A stretch of DNA of 64,000 bases from Streptomyces noursei (GCF_001646665.1 NZ_LWBU01000290.1:52928-116927), one strand, 5' to 3'; numbered from the stretch's first letter, positions 8,861 through 17,298 are shown. Program-made: numbers and translations. The notes: generated by a model not told the origin, from the letters alone.

Positions 8861-10044
8861 AGACCCTCGCCCGCAGGATCGAGGCCCGGACGCCCGCCCA
8901 CCGCGACCGTGCCGTCGACGGGCTGCGCGCCCTCGCGCTGCTCGCCGTCCCCACCGGCCACTGGCTGCTCGGCGGTTTCACGCTCGACGCCGACGGGGCC
9001 ATCCACAACGCCAGCCCGCTCAGCGCGTTCGGGTTCTTCGCGCCCGTCAGCTGGGTCCTCCAGATGCTCGGGATCTTCTTCCTGGTCGGCGGGTACGCGT
9101 CGGTCCTGTCGTACGAGAGGCGCGCGGGCTCCACCGGCGCGTGGCTCCGGGGGCGCATCGCCCGGCTCGGCCGTCCCGTCCTTGGTGTCACCGCCGTCTG
9201 GGCCGTTCTCGTCCCGGTGCTCAGCACCGCGGGCGTGCCGGACGACACGCTGCGCACCGCTTCGACGCTGGTCGTCCAGCCGCTGTGGTTCGTCGGCGTG
9301 TACCTGGTCGTCACCGCCCTGACGCCGTACTGCGTCCGTGCCGCGCACCGGCTGGGCGCGTGGGCCGCCGCCCCGCTCCTGGCGTCCGTCGCCGTGGTGG
9401 ACCTGCTGCGCTACGGCCCGTACGCCGAAGCGGTGCCGTCCTGGCTGAGTGTGCTGAACATCCTGCCGGGCTGGCTCTTCGCCTACCAACTGGGCGTCTC
9501 CTGGGGCCTGCGCAAGCTCGGCCCCCGGCACGCGCGGGCGCTGCTGCTCGGCGGCGCGGCCCTGTTCGCCGTGCTGCTGCTCGTCTTCCACTACCCGGCC
9601 TCGATGGTCGGCGTCCCCGGGGAGGCCCGGACCAACTCCCACCCGCCGTCGCTGCTGGTCCTCGCGCTCGCCGCCGCGCAGAGCGGCGCCGCGATCCTGG
9701 TGCGCGACCGGCTGGGCCGGCTGCTGCGGCGGCCCGCCCTGTGGGCCCCGGTGGTCGTGGTCAACCTGTCGGCGATGACGATCCTGTGCTGGCACCAGAC
9801 GGCGATGCTGGCCGCCGCGGTCCCCGCGTCGTTCCTGGGGCCGGTCGCGGGCCTGACGACCGCGCCCGACACCCTCGGCTGGATCGCGGCCCGGCTGGCG
9901 TGGATGCCGCTGTTCGCGGGACTTCTGCTGCTGATCGGGCGGTACGCGCGCGGCTTCGAGACCCCGTGGACGCACGCGTCCGCCGTCCGCCGCTCGGCGG
10001 CCGGACTGCTGGCGGTGGGCTTCGCGGTGTACGCGCTCGGGTGA
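8857..10044 (+). CDS. Acyltransferase 3 family membrane protein
   Basis: A 395-residue integral membrane protein with about ten hydrophobic helices, matching the acyltransferase-3 (OafA/YrhL-like) family that transfers acyl groups to sugars or other surface molecules. The N-terminal motif DRAVDGLRALALLAVPTGHW (about residues 17-36) corresponds to the conserved R-x-x-DGLRA...H start of the family, and FFLVGGYASVLSYERR follows near residue 75. The ATGA overlap with the upstream DUF1023 hydrolase suggests a paired acyl-transfer and acyl-hydrolysis role at the membrane. That role is inferred, and the acceptor is unknown. Confidence 0.85.
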   Translation: MKTLARRIEARTPAHRDRAVDGLRALALLAVPTGHWLLGGFTLDADGAIHNASPLSAFGFFAPVSWVLQMLGIFFLVGGYASVLSYERRAGSTGAWLRGRIARLGRPVLGVTAVWAVLVPVLSTAGVPDDTLRTASTLVVQPLWFVGVYLVVTALTPYCVRAAHRLGAWAAAPLLASVAVVDLLRYGPYAEAVPSWLSVLNILPGWLFAYQLGVSWGLRKLGPRHARALLLGGAALFAVLLLVFHYPASMVGVPGEARTNSHPPSLLVLALAAAQSGAAILVRDRLGRLLRRPALWAPVVVVNLSAMTILCWHQTAMLAAAVPASFLGPVAGLTTAPDTLGWIAARLAWMPLFAGLLLLIGRYARGFETPWTHASAVRRSAAGLLAVGFAVYALG

Positions 10045-10103
10045 CGCGTGCCCGGGGACACGGACGGGCCGGCGCGGACGAGGGGCGCGGGTGGGCGTAC
10101 GGG

Positions 10104-11333
10104 TCAGGCCGGGTGGGGCTCCTGATGGCTCATCCGCTCCCGCATGTGGCCGAAGAAGTCCTCCGGCCGCGTCACCCCGGCCGTCACCCGGGCGAACAGG
10201 TCCCGTGCCGTGGGGCTTCGGGACGCCGCGTAGAGCATTTCCCGCATCTCCGGCGGCGGCGGTTCCATGGTCGCGAACTGGGCCGTGAACTCGTACATGC
10301 TCATGACCTGGGCGTCCCTCTCCTCCTGGGCCGCCCGCATCGCCTCCTCGAAGGGGCGGCGTCCGGTGAGCGCGTCGTCGATCGCGCCGGCGCACCGCTC
10401 CGCGTCCCGGAAGGCGTCCTGGATCCCCTGGGCGGTGATGGGGTCCTTCAGGTAGCCGGCGTCACCGACCAGGGCCCAGCCGGGGCCGTAGGGGATACGG
10501 AAGTAGTTGGGGACGCCCATGCCGACGAACCGCTCGGCGCGGGTGGCCGCGGCGACCCGCTCGGCGAAGGCCGGTACCCGTGCGAGGGTGGCGTGGTAGT
10601 TGCCCTCGACGTCGTCGCGGTTGGCCATGAAGTCGCGCATGGGCCAGCCGCAGATGACGAGGGTCAGGTCGTCGTTGGTGGGCCAGGCGGCCAGGGCGCG
10701 GTCCTCGCGGTCGTACGCCTCGAAGACGCCGCGCATGGGCAGCCCCGCCCAGTACGCGTAGTAGTAGGCGTTGATCCTCGGCTTCTCCGCGTAGCCGACG
10801 GCGCCGACCGCCCGGGCGACGGCCGAGTGGAGCCCGTCGGCGCCCACGACGATCCGGGCGTGCGCGGTGGCGGGCCGGTGGGCCCGGTCGTGGCCCGCGA
10901 TCCCGGTGACCGTGCCGCCGTCGGAGAGGATCCGCTCGACGGTGAATCCCTCGCGCAGCTCCGCGCCCGACGCGGTGGCCGCGTCGACAAGGATCTTGTC
11001 CAGGACCGTGCGGCGCGGCGCGTACGACGCCTCGAAGCCCTCACCGGCCGGGGACCCGGTGATGGTGAACGGTCCGAGGTCGAACGCGTAGGTGTCGATG
11101 GGCGGACAGCCCGTGGCGACGACCCGTTCCAGCAGGCCCCACCGGTCCAGCGCGGCCAGGCCGGGCGGATGGATGAGGTGGGTGGAGACGGTGTCGCTGG
11201 GGAAGGTGGCGCGGTCGACCAGGAGGACCCGGTGTCCGCGGCGGGCCAGGAGCATCGCGGTCGGCGCGCCCGCACAGCGCGCGCCGACGACGACGACGTC
11301 GTGATCAGGGGGTGGGCCGGCCGTGCTGGTCAT
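10104..11333 (-). CDS. FAD-dependent oxidoreductase, geranylgeranyl-reductase/PHBH-like
   Basis: A 409-residue flavoprotein of the group that includes para-hydroxybenzoate hydroxylase and geranylgeranyl reductases. The N-terminal Rossmann motif is VVVVGARCAGAPTAMLLARR (about residues 11-30). The mid motif VVGADGLHS and the FAD ribityl motif LVGDAGYLKDPITAQGIQD are both present. There is no membrane segment. The substrate cannot be read from context: the neighbours are an acyltransferase on the other strand and an aldo-keto reductase operon. ATG 11333 is chosen because AGGTG lies 6 bases upstream; GTG 11342 is also in frame. Monooxygenase or dehydrogenase activity are both possible. Confidence 0.85.
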   Translation of the reverse strand: MTSTAGPPPDHDVVVVGARCAGAPTAMLLARRGHRVLLVDRATFPSDTVSTHLIHPPGLAALDRWGLLERVVATGCPPIDTYAFDLGPFTITGSPAGEGFEASYAPRRTVLDKILVDAATASGAELREGFTVERILSDGGTVTGIAGHDRAHRPATAHARIVVGADGLHSAVARAVGAVGYAEKPRINAYYYAYWAGLPMRGVFEAYDREDRALAAWPTNDDLTLVICGWPMRDFMANRDDVEGNYHATLARVPAFAERVAAATRAERFVGMGVPNYFRIPYGPGWALVGDAGYLKDPITAQGIQDAFRDAERCAGAIDDALTGRRPFEEAMRAAQEERDAQVMSMYEFTAQFATMEPPPPEMREMLYAASRSPTARDLFARVTAGVTRPEDFFGHMRERMSHQEPHPA

Positions 11334-11472
11334 GGGTGTCACCTGCCGATCGGGCGCACCGCCGGAGGGCTCGCGGCCGGACGAGCGGCGGACGCCCCGT
11401 GGGTCGTCGCTGTGGTTGCCTGCTCACTTCCAGGCTAGACCCCGCCCGCCCGGCCGTCCCGGCCCTGTCGGC

Positions 11473-12492
11473 CTACGCCTCCCGGGCGGCCGAGGTGAAC
11501 GTCATGTCCGGGTACCGGTCGCCGGCCACCTCGGCGGCGATCGGCTCCAGCCGGGCCAGCTCCTCCTCGCCGAGGGTGATGCGGGTGGCGGCCGCGTTCT
11601 CCAGGAGGCGGGCGCGCTTGCGGGTGCCGGGGATCGGCACGACGGTCAGGCCGTGCACGTCCGCCCGCTGCTGCACCCAGGCGAGGGCGATCTGCGCCGG
11701 GGTGGCCCCGTGGGCCTCGGCGATCTCGCGGACGGGCTCCAGCAGCGCGGCGTTCCGGCGGGCGTTGTCGCCCGTGAAGCGCGGCTGGTGCTGCCGGAAG
11801 TCGGTGCCGGACAGGTCCGCCGCCGCGTCCTGGAACGCCCCGGTGAGGAACCCGCGGCCGAGCGGCGAGTACGGCACGAACGCCACGCCCAGCTCGGCCG
11901 CCGTGCCCACCGCGCTGCGCTCCACGTCCCGGGAGAACAGCGACCACTCCGACTGGAGGGCGGTGATGGGGTGCACGGCGTGCGCCTCGCGCAGTTCGGG
12001 TCCGGTCACCTCGCTCAGCCCCAGGTGCTTCACCAGGCCGCGCTCGACCAGTTCGGCCATGGCGCCGACGGATTCGGCGAGCGGTACGGCCGGGTCGCGG
12101 CGGTGCATGTAGTACAGGTCGATGACGTCGACGCCCAGGCGGCGCAGGCTGCGCTCGACGGCGGACCGGATGTACGCCGGGTCGTTGCGCACGGCCCGGT
12201 AGTGGGGGTCGTCGGTGCGCTCGATGGCGAACTTCGTCGCCAGGGTGATCTCGTCCCGGTGCTTGGCCACGAACGGCGCCAGGAACTCCTCGTTGGCGCC
12301 GCGTCCGTAGATGTCGGCGGTGTCGATCAGCGTGACGCCGGCCTCCAGCGCGGCCTCCAGGGTGTCGCGGGCGGCGGCCTCGTCGGTGTCGCCGTAGAAC
12401 TCGCTGATGCCCATGGCGCCGAAGCCCTGGACGCCGACAGGCGGGCCCCCGTGCGCTCCGAGGCGTACGGTCGCGATCTTCTCGATGCTCAT
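11473..12492 (-). CDS. Aldo/keto reductase
   Basis: A 339-residue NADPH-dependent carbonyl reductase of the AKR superfamily, of the group that includes YajO/Tas-like and perakine-reductase-like enzymes. Visible catalytic-tetrad context: Asp and Tyr in LIDTADIYGRGANEEFL, Lys in TLATKFAIE, and the His region in DLYYMHRRDP. The C-terminal half has the nucleotide-binding run VPIPGTRKRARLLENA. Its start overlaps the stop of the upstream merR gene by 4 bases, so it is the output gene of a small MerR operon, probably responding to electrophiles or aldehydes. Confidence 0.93.
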   Translation of the reverse strand: MSIEKIATVRLGAHGGPPVGVQGFGAMGISEFYGDTDEAAARDTLEAALEAGVTLIDTADIYGRGANEEFLAPFVAKHRDEITLATKFAIERTDDPHYRAVRNDPAYIRSAVERSLRRLGVDVIDLYYMHRRDPAVPLAESVGAMAELVERGLVKHLGLSEVTGPELREAHAVHPITALQSEWSLFSRDVERSAVGTAAELGVAFVPYSPLGRGFLTGAFQDAAADLSGTDFRQHQPRFTGDNARRNAALLEPVREIAEAHGATPAQIALAWVQQRADVHGLTVVPIPGTRKRARLLENAAATRITLGEEELARLEPIAAEVAGDRYPDMTFTSAAREA

Positions 12493-12956
12493 GTGGTCCT
12501 TCCCGGGGCCCGTCGGACGCCCGCATAGAAGTCGATCTTGTGGTCGAGCACGGCGAGCGTGTCCTGGAGCTCCGCGATCCGGGACCGCACGTCCCGGCGC
12601 GTGGCCTCCAGGAGCTGCTGCCGCTCCTCGAAGGTGTGCTCGCCCTCGCGCACCAGCTCGGCGTAGCGGACCATGTCCGCCACGGGCATCCCGGTCAGCC
12701 GCAGCTTGCCCACGAAGGCGAGCCAGTCCAGGTCCCGGTTGGTGAAGCGCCGCTGGCCGGTGTGGGACCGGTCGACGTGCGGCATCAGCCCGATCCGCTC
12801 GTACCAGCGCAGGGTGTGCGCGGTCAGTCCGGTCCAGGCCGACACCTCGCTGATCGTGTAGCGGTCCTGCCCGTCCGGGCGCGGGTGCGGGGGCGGCGGG
12901 GACGCACAGGCGGCGAGGCGCTCGGTCGGTGCGGGAGTGCTCTCGATCACCGTCAT
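12489..12956 (-). CDS. MerR family transcriptional regulator
   Basis: A 155-residue regulator. A flexible Pro/Ala-rich leader (about 35 residues) is followed by the winged helix: YTISEVSAWTGLTAHTLRWY, then ERIGLMPHVDR and RRFTNRDLDWLAF. The long C-terminal dimerisation helix runs to the end. There are no C-terminal metal-binding cysteines, so it belongs with the organic-ligand or redox sensors rather than the mercury or zinc sensors. ATG 12956 sits just below a MerR-type promoter with a 19-base spacer, which indicates autoregulation together with the coupled aldo/keto reductase. Confidence 0.92.
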   Translation of the reverse strand: MTVIESTPAPTERLAACASPPPPHPRPDGQDRYTISEVSAWTGLTAHTLRWYERIGLMPHVDRSHTGQRRFTNRDLDWLAFVGKLRLTGMPVADMVRYAELVREGEHTFEERQQLLEATRRDVRSRIAELQDTLAVLDHKIDFYAGVRRAPGRTT

Positions 12957-12963
12957 GGCCTCC

Positions 12964-12994
12964 ACGCTAGGACCTTGGAGTGCACTCCAGGCAA
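12964..12994 (-). promoter_or_regulatory. MerR-type promoter with 19-bp spacer and dyad operator
   Basis: Read on the minus strand, TTGCCT (12994-12989) and TAGCGT (12969-12964) are separated by exactly 19 bases, the over-long spacing that MerR proteins correct by DNA distortion. The spacer holds the dyad GGAGTGCACTCC, centred at 12982/12983. The ATG of the merR gene lies only 7 bases past the -10, so the transcript is leaderless or nearly so. Confidence 0.8.
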
Positions 12995-13043
12995 GCCCGT
13001 CCCCGGGGAGGTCCCCGCGGGGCGCGGGGATACGCTCGGACGC

Positions 13044-13865
13044 ATGCGAAGCGTGGCGATGATCGAGAACTGGCCGGTGGACACCGCTGCGGCGGCCGTG
13101 GTGCGCGGGGACGGCACCGTGGCGGGGGCGCACGGCCCGACGGACCAGCGGTTCCCGCTGGCGTCGGTGACCAAGCCGCTGGCCGCGTACGCCGTGCTCG
13201 TGGCGTACGAGGAGGGGGCCGTCGAGCTCGACGAGCCGGCCGGGCCCGAGGGCTCCACGGTGCGGCACCTGCTGGCCCACACCTCGGGGCTGGCCTTCGA
13301 CGAGCACCGGGTGATGGCGGCGCCGGGGACGCGGCGGATCTACTCCAACGCCGGATTCGAGGTGCTGGGCGACCACATCGCCAAGGCCACGGACATCCCG
13401 TTCGCGGAGTACCTGCGCCAGGCGGTGCTGGAGCCGCTGGGCATGAAGGACACGACGCTGGACGGTTCGCCCGCGAAGGACGGCGTGTCGACCGTCGACG
13501 ACCTGGTGCGGTTCGCAGCCGAGGTGCAGGCGCCCCGGCTGCTGGACCCGCGCACGGTGCTGGAGGCCATGTCGGTGGTCCACCCGGGGCTGACCGGCAT
13601 CCTGCCCGGGTACGGGCACCAGCGGCCCAACGACTGGGGCCTCGGCTTCGAGATCCGTGACGGCAAGTCGCCGCACTGGACCGGGTCTTCGTCCTCCCCC
13701 CGCACCTTCGGCCACTTCGGCCAGTCGGGCACGTTCCTGTGGGTCGACCCGGAGGCGGGCGCGGCGTGTGTGGCGCTGACCGACCGGGCCTTCGGGCCCT
13801 GGGCGATCGAGGCGTGGCCGCCGTTCACCGACGCGGTGCTGGCGGAGCTCGCGGCGTCACACTGA
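13044..13865 (+). CDS. Beta-lactamase-fold serine hydrolase (class C/esterase type)
   Basis: A 273-residue protein of the beta-lactamase/penicillin-binding-protein-like family. The SxxK motif is SVTK (about residues 42-45, in FPLASVTKPL). The second motif is YSN (in RIYSNAGFE), as in class C enzymes and esterases. A late FGHFGQSGTF segment takes the place of the KTG-like strand. There is no signal peptide, so the protein is probably cytosolic, which argues against a secreted antibiotic-resistance enzyme and for an esterase or peptidase. It is shorter than classic AmpC. ATG 13044 is used; M5 is an alternative start. It is transcribed away from the merR operon. Confidence 0.85.
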   Translation: MRSVAMIENWPVDTAAAAVVRGDGTVAGAHGPTDQRFPLASVTKPLAAYAVLVAYEEGAVELDEPAGPEGSTVRHLLAHTSGLAFDEHRVMAAPGTRRIYSNAGFEVLGDHIAKATDIPFAEYLRQAVLEPLGMKDTTLDGSPAKDGVSTVDDLVRFAAEVQAPRLLDPRTVLEAMSVVHPGLTGILPGYGHQRPNDWGLGFEIRDGKSPHWTGSSSSPRTFGHFGQSGTFLWVDPEAGAACVALTDRAFGPWAIEAWPPFTDAVLAELAASH

Positions 13866-13932
13866 CGGCCCGGGCCCTGCCCCTGCGCCACGACAGAGCA
13901 CTGCGCCCCGCCCGCACCACCCGCCTCGCCCA

Positions 13933-13974
13933 CCGGACGTCACCCCGCGGCCCCTCCGCGAGGGTGACGTCCGG
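13933..13974 (+). terminator. Long hairpin after the serine hydrolase gene
   Basis: CCGGACGTCACCC (13933-13945) pairs perfectly with GGGTGACGTCCGG (13962-13974). The stem continues inward as CGCGG/CCGCG with one bulged A and loop CCCCT. This makes an 18-bp stem about 70 bases past the stop. Confidence 0.75.
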
Positions 13975-14229
13975 CTCATCGCGCCACCACGGCCCGGTCG
14001 GCGGCCACCGCCGCCGCGCCCGCCGCCGGCCGCGCCCGTCCGGGGCGTGCGCCGCCCCGCATCCCGGTCCCCGCAAGGGATCCGGCCGCTGTGCGTGCCC
14101 CGGCCCCGGCATCCGGCCCACGCATATCTGTTACCGCCGCTGCAGAATTACCGGAAATTCCCGGTGACATTTTTCCGACCCGCCGGGCGGCACCGAAAAA
14201 CGTATCGCCCGGCCGGGCCCGCACCGTGC

Positions 14230-14367
14230 TACGGTGTTGTCAGTTGCAGTTGTGGTTCCCAATGACTTTGCGTTCATTTTTCCGGTGTTTTCCGGAGGGG
14301 AAATCATCCCAGCGACTCCGGGATCGCAAGGTGCGCCCCCGGGCACTGCCCCAAAGGGAGATCAAAT
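14230..14367 (+). promoter_or_regulatory. Promoter and long leader of the cold-shock gene
   Basis: The DNA turns abruptly A/T-richer from about 14130. TACGGT (14230-14235) is a fair -10, giving a leader of about 125 bases before ATG 14368. The leader holds T-rich tracts (GTTGCAGTTGTGG, TTCATTTTTCCGGTG) and a strong AAGGGAG ribosome binding site. Long structured leaders are typical of cold-induced csp mRNAs. The region 13975-14229 shows no gene. Confidence 0.5.
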
Positions 14368-14571
14368 ATGGCATCTGGCACCGTGAAGTGGTTCAACGCG
14401 GAAAAGGGCTTCGGCTTCATCGAGCAGGACGGCGGCGGCGCTGACGTGTTCGCCCACTACTCGAACATCGCCTCCTCCGGCTTCCGCGAGCTTCAGGAAG
14501 GCCAGAAGGTGAACTTCGACGTCACGCAGGGCCAGAAGGGCCCGCAGGCCGAGAACATCGTTCCCGCCTGA
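14368..14571 (+). CDS. Cold-shock protein, CspA family
   Basis: A 67-residue single cold-shock domain that binds single-stranded RNA/DNA and melts mRNA structure. RNP1 is KGFGFIEQDG (about residues 13-22) and RNP2 is DVFAHYSNI (about 27-35). The protein covers the full domain length with no extensions. The context is typical of Streptomyces csp genes: long leader, strong terminator, then a DEAD-box helicase in the same direction. Together they point to RNA remodelling at low temperature. Confidence 0.97.
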   Translation: MASGTVKWFNAEKGFGFIEQDGGGADVFAHYSNIASSGFRELQEGQKVNFDVTQGQKGPQAENIVPA

Positions 14572-14591
14572 CGCTGACGCGTACGACGCGT

Positions 14592-14635
14592 GCCGGGGCC
14601 CGCACCATGGGTGCGGGCCCCGGCTCGTCGCTTTT
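14592..14635 (+). terminator. Strong terminator after csp
   Basis: GCCGGGGCCCGCAC (14592-14605) and GTGCGGGCCCCGGC (14611-14624) form a perfect 14-bp stem with loop CATGG. CTTTTT follows at 14631, a rare U-tract for this genome. The helicase therefore needs its own promoter or read-through. Confidence 0.85.
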
Positions 14636-14804
14636 TCACTCCCGTCGCACACGACGGCTTCCCGCCCGGATACCCTTCGCCGTTTCTTCGGCCCGTATTT
14701 CCGGCGCTTCCCCGGACGAAGCGATGACGCCCCCGGCGCCCGCACCTTTGTCGTCCATTTTTCTCGGTTCGTTCTTGCGATTCCTCGTGCGGCCACGCCG
14801 CCGG

Positions 14805-14839
14805 GAGGAATTCCTCGATACGTGCCGCATCGAGGAAGG
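14805..14839 (+). promoter_or_regulatory. Hairpin covering the helicase Shine-Dalgarno site
   Basis: TTCCTCGAT (14811-14819) is perfectly complementary to ATCGAGGAA (14829-14837), with loop ACGTGCCGC. The right arm contains most of the ribosome binding site GAGGAAGG (14832-14839) of the helicase, whose ATG is 6 bases further on. A second GAGGAA (14805-14810) directly precedes the left arm and could compete for pairing. This would make translation of the helicase depend on RNA structure, perhaps on temperature or on the helicase itself. That role is inferred. Confidence 0.55.
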
Positions 14840-14845
14840 TTCCGC

Positions 14846-16336
14846 ATGAACCGCACCGCTCGCACGAACGACAGCTCCTACCGCACCCGCACGAACGCCG
14901 CCGGCGGCTCCGGCCGCGGCAGCCGCGGCCGCCCGCAGGGCACGGCCCGGTCGGCGTCCGCCGGGCGGCCGGGCGGAGGGTACGGGCGCCGACCGGCGCC
15001 GCTCCGCGGGGAGTTCGCGCTGCCCGTGAGCAGCACCGCCGCGTTGCCGCCCGTCGAGAGGTTCGACGACCTCGGCCTGCCCGCCGCCCTCCTGGCGGCG
15101 CTCGGCTCGGCCGGCATGAGCGTCCCGTTCCCCATCCAGGGCGCGACCCTGCCGAACTCGCTCGCCGGCCGGGACGTCCTCGGCCGCGGGCGCACCGGCT
15201 CCGGCAAGACGCTCGCCTTCGGACTCGCCCTGCTGGCCCGGACCGCCGGGAAGCGCGCCGAGCCGCGGCAGCCCCTCGCCCTGGTGCTCGTCCCCACCCG
15301 TGAGCTGGCCCAGCAGGTGACCGACGCGCTCACCCCCTACGCCCGGTCGCTGCACCTGCGGCTCACCACGGTCGTCGGCGGCATGTCCATCGGCCGCCAG
15401 GCGGGCGCGCTCCGCGGCGGCAGCGAGGTCGTCGTCGCGACGCCCGGCCGGCTCAAGGACCTCGTCGACCGGGGCGACTGCCGGCTGGACCGGGTTGCGA
15501 TCACCGTGCTCGACGAGGCCGACCAGATGACCGACATGGGCTTCATGCCGCAGGTGACGCACCTGCTCGACCAGGTGCAGCCCGGCGGGCAGCGCCTGCT
15601 CTTCTCGGCCACCCTGGACCGCAACGTCGACCTGCTGGTCCGCCGGTACCTCAACGATCCGGTCGTCCACTCCGTCGACCCCTCCGCGGGCGCGGTGACG
15701 ACGATGGAGCACCACGTGCTGCACGTGCAGGGCGCCGACAAGCACGCCACCACCACGGAGATCGCCGCCCGCGAGGGCCGGGTGATCATGTTCCTGGACA
15801 CCAAGCACGCGGTGGACCGGCTGACCAAGGACCTCCTGGCCGTCGGCGTACGCGCCTCCGCCCTGCACGGCGGCAAGTCGCAGCCGCAGCGCACCCGGAC
15901 GCTCGACCGGTTCAAGAGCGGCCACGTCACCGTCCTGGTGGCGACCAACGTCGCCGCCCGCGGCATCCACGTCGACGACCTCGACCTCGTGGTGAACGTC
16001 GACCCGCCCACCGACCACAAGGACTACCTGCACCGCGGCGGCCGCACCGCCCGCGCCGGCGAGTCCGGCACGGTGGTCACCCTGGTGCTGCCGGGCCAAC
16101 GGCGCGGCATGGAACGCCTGATGGCCGACGCGGGCATCACCGCCCGGGTGACCCGGGTCCGTTCGGGCGAGGCCGAACTGCAGCGCATCACCGGCTCCCG
16201 AGCCCCCTCCGGCGTACCCGTCGTCATCACCGCCCCCGCCTCCGAGCGGGCCAGGGGCACCGGCGCCTCCGTGCGCGGGCGGCGCCGCCGCCCGTCCCGC
16301 TGGGGCCGCGGCGCGGCCACCACCACCGCCGCCTAG
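14846..16336 (+). CDS. DEAD-box ATP-dependent RNA helicase
   Basis: A 496-residue helicase that unwinds RNA duplexes, probably in ribosome assembly and mRNA decay in the cold. After an Arg/Gly-rich basic N-terminus (about residues 1-60) the motifs occur in order: Q motif FPIQGATLPNSLAGRD, motif I GRTGSGKT, Ia PTRELAQQ, TPGRL, II DEAD (VLDEADQMTDMGF), III SAT, then V RGIHVDDLDLV and VI HRGGRTARAG. The C-terminus is a short basic tail without the RNA-binding domain of DbpA/CsdA. ATG 14846 is chosen for the ideally spaced GAGGAAGG; an in-frame GTG at 14822 would put the leader hairpin inside the coding region. Confidence 0.95.
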   Translation: MNRTARTNDSSYRTRTNAAGGSGRGSRGRPQGTARSASAGRPGGGYGRRPAPLRGEFALPVSSTAALPPVERFDDLGLPAALLAALGSAGMSVPFPIQGATLPNSLAGRDVLGRGRTGSGKTLAFGLALLARTAGKRAEPRQPLALVLVPTRELAQQVTDALTPYARSLHLRLTTVVGGMSIGRQAGALRGGSEVVVATPGRLKDLVDRGDCRLDRVAITVLDEADQMTDMGFMPQVTHLLDQVQPGGQRLLFSATLDRNVDLLVRRYLNDPVVHSVDPSAGAVTTMEHHVLHVQGADKHATTTEIAAREGRVIMFLDTKHAVDRLTKDLLAVGVRASALHGGKSQPQRTRTLDRFKSGHVTVLVATNVAARGIHVDDLDLVVNVDPPTDHKDYLHRGGRTARAGESGTVVTLVLPGQRRGMERLMADAGITARVTRVRSGEAELQRITGSRAPSGVPVVITAPASERARGTGASVRGRRRRPSRWGRGAATTTAA

Positions 16337-16519
16337 GAAGCGCCCGCGAAGTACCGGCGTCCGCCCGGAGGGCGGGCGTCGCGGTGTCCGGAGCGCGCGT
16401 GCGGGGCGCCGCGCGCCGGGCCGGACTTCGCGGACACGCCCCGGGGCGGGGCGACGCGGGCCCCGCCCGCCGTCCCGCCCGCCCGACCGCACGATCCGAC
16501 GATCGACGAGGAGAAGCCC

Positions 16520-16918
16520 TTGACGCCGGTTGCCACACGGCTCCTGGAAGCCCCCGGCACGGGCCTGACCGCCCGTGACGCGATGCAGGCCCCGGGACCG
16601 CAGGTCGACGACCACATGACGGTCGACGTGGCCATGTCCGTCCTCATCAGCGCCCGGGTCGAGCACCTGCTCGTCCAGGACGAGGCCGGGCGCTGCTCGG
16701 GCCTGGTGACACGGGCCCAGCTCGCCGCCCACCGGGGCGGCTCCTGGTACAGCGACCGCACCCGGCTGCGTGACATCCCGCTCGACCGGGGCCCGTTCAC
16801 CTGCTCCGCGGCGGTCCTGGGCGACGCCGAGGCCGCCATGCGGGGACGGACGCTGGACGTCTCCCCCGTGGTCGACGAGCACGGCTACACCCTCGGCGTC
16901 CTGTCGCTCCTCCCCTGA
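16520..16918 (+). CDS. CBS-domain protein
   Basis: A 132-residue protein consisting essentially of one pair of CBS motifs (about residues 18-65 and 85-130), which usually bind adenosyl ligands such as AMP or SAM and act as energy sensors. Visible motif pieces: TARDAMQAPGPQVDDHMTVD, HLLVQDEAGRCSGLVTR and VSPVVDEHGYTLGVL. It has a TTG start with GAGGAGAA 5-12 bases upstream. It follows the DEAD-box helicase in the same direction. I recall the csp-helicase-CBS order in other Streptomyces, which suggests a conserved cold or energy-stress group. The ligand and partner are unknown. Confidence 0.8.
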   Translation: MTPVATRLLEAPGTGLTARDAMQAPGPQVDDHMTVDVAMSVLISARVEHLLVQDEAGRCSGLVTRAQLAAHRGGSWYSDRTRLRDIPLDRGPFTCSAAVLGDAEAAMRGRTLDVSPVVDEHGYTLGVLSLLP

Positions 16919-16947
16919 CCCGCCCCCCTCACCCCTCGCGAGGTCCC

Positions 16948-17253
16948 ATGCGCTGCGTCATCGCCCACTTTCCCTTCGACCTCTTCGCCGGCGACGTCCG
17001 GGAGTCGATGAAGGGCGTCCGACCCGAGCCCGTCTCGGGGCCGTCCGTGACCATCGGGCGCCGCACCTACCCCGTCAAGCAGGTCGGGGAAGTGATCACC
17101 AGGCAGGACCGCCGCGACTTCACCTCGGGCGAGGTGGTCCGCGCGCTGACCCGGCTGGGCTTCACCTGCCACGACACGGTCGCCACGCCCAAGGCCGCCC
17201 CCACGCCGCTCCAGACGGCGACGGCGCTCCTCGGCGGCGGGGCGCTCCGGTGA
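16948..17253 (+). CDS. Small conserved protein of the cold-shock group (SCO5918-like)
   Basis: A 101-residue soluble protein starting MRCVIAHFPFDLFAGDVRES, 29 bases after the CBS gene. From memory it resembles the family NCBI names after SCO5918, which lies next to a csp/helicase pair in S. coelicolor. The central RRTYPVKQVGEVITRQDRRD and FTSGEVVRALTRLGFTC segments look like a small mixed alpha/beta domain. There is no membrane helix or metal motif. The function is unknown; the steady neighbourhood suggests a role alongside the helicase. Confidence 0.7.
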   Translation: MRCVIAHFPFDLFAGDVRESMKGVRPEPVSGPSVTIGRRTYPVKQVGEVITRQDRRDFTSGEVVRALTRLGFTCHDTVATPKAAPTPLQTATALLGGGALR

Positions 17254-17298
17254 CCTCCGGGGTCCGCCGGAGCGCCCCGGGTCCTAGAATCAACGCCC

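Noticed and set aside
8457..11438. 993-codon plus-strand frame
   Set aside because: It runs through the acyltransferase gene in another frame and opposite the flavoprotein gene. Its composition is Arg/Pro/Gly-rich and it has no ribosome binding site.
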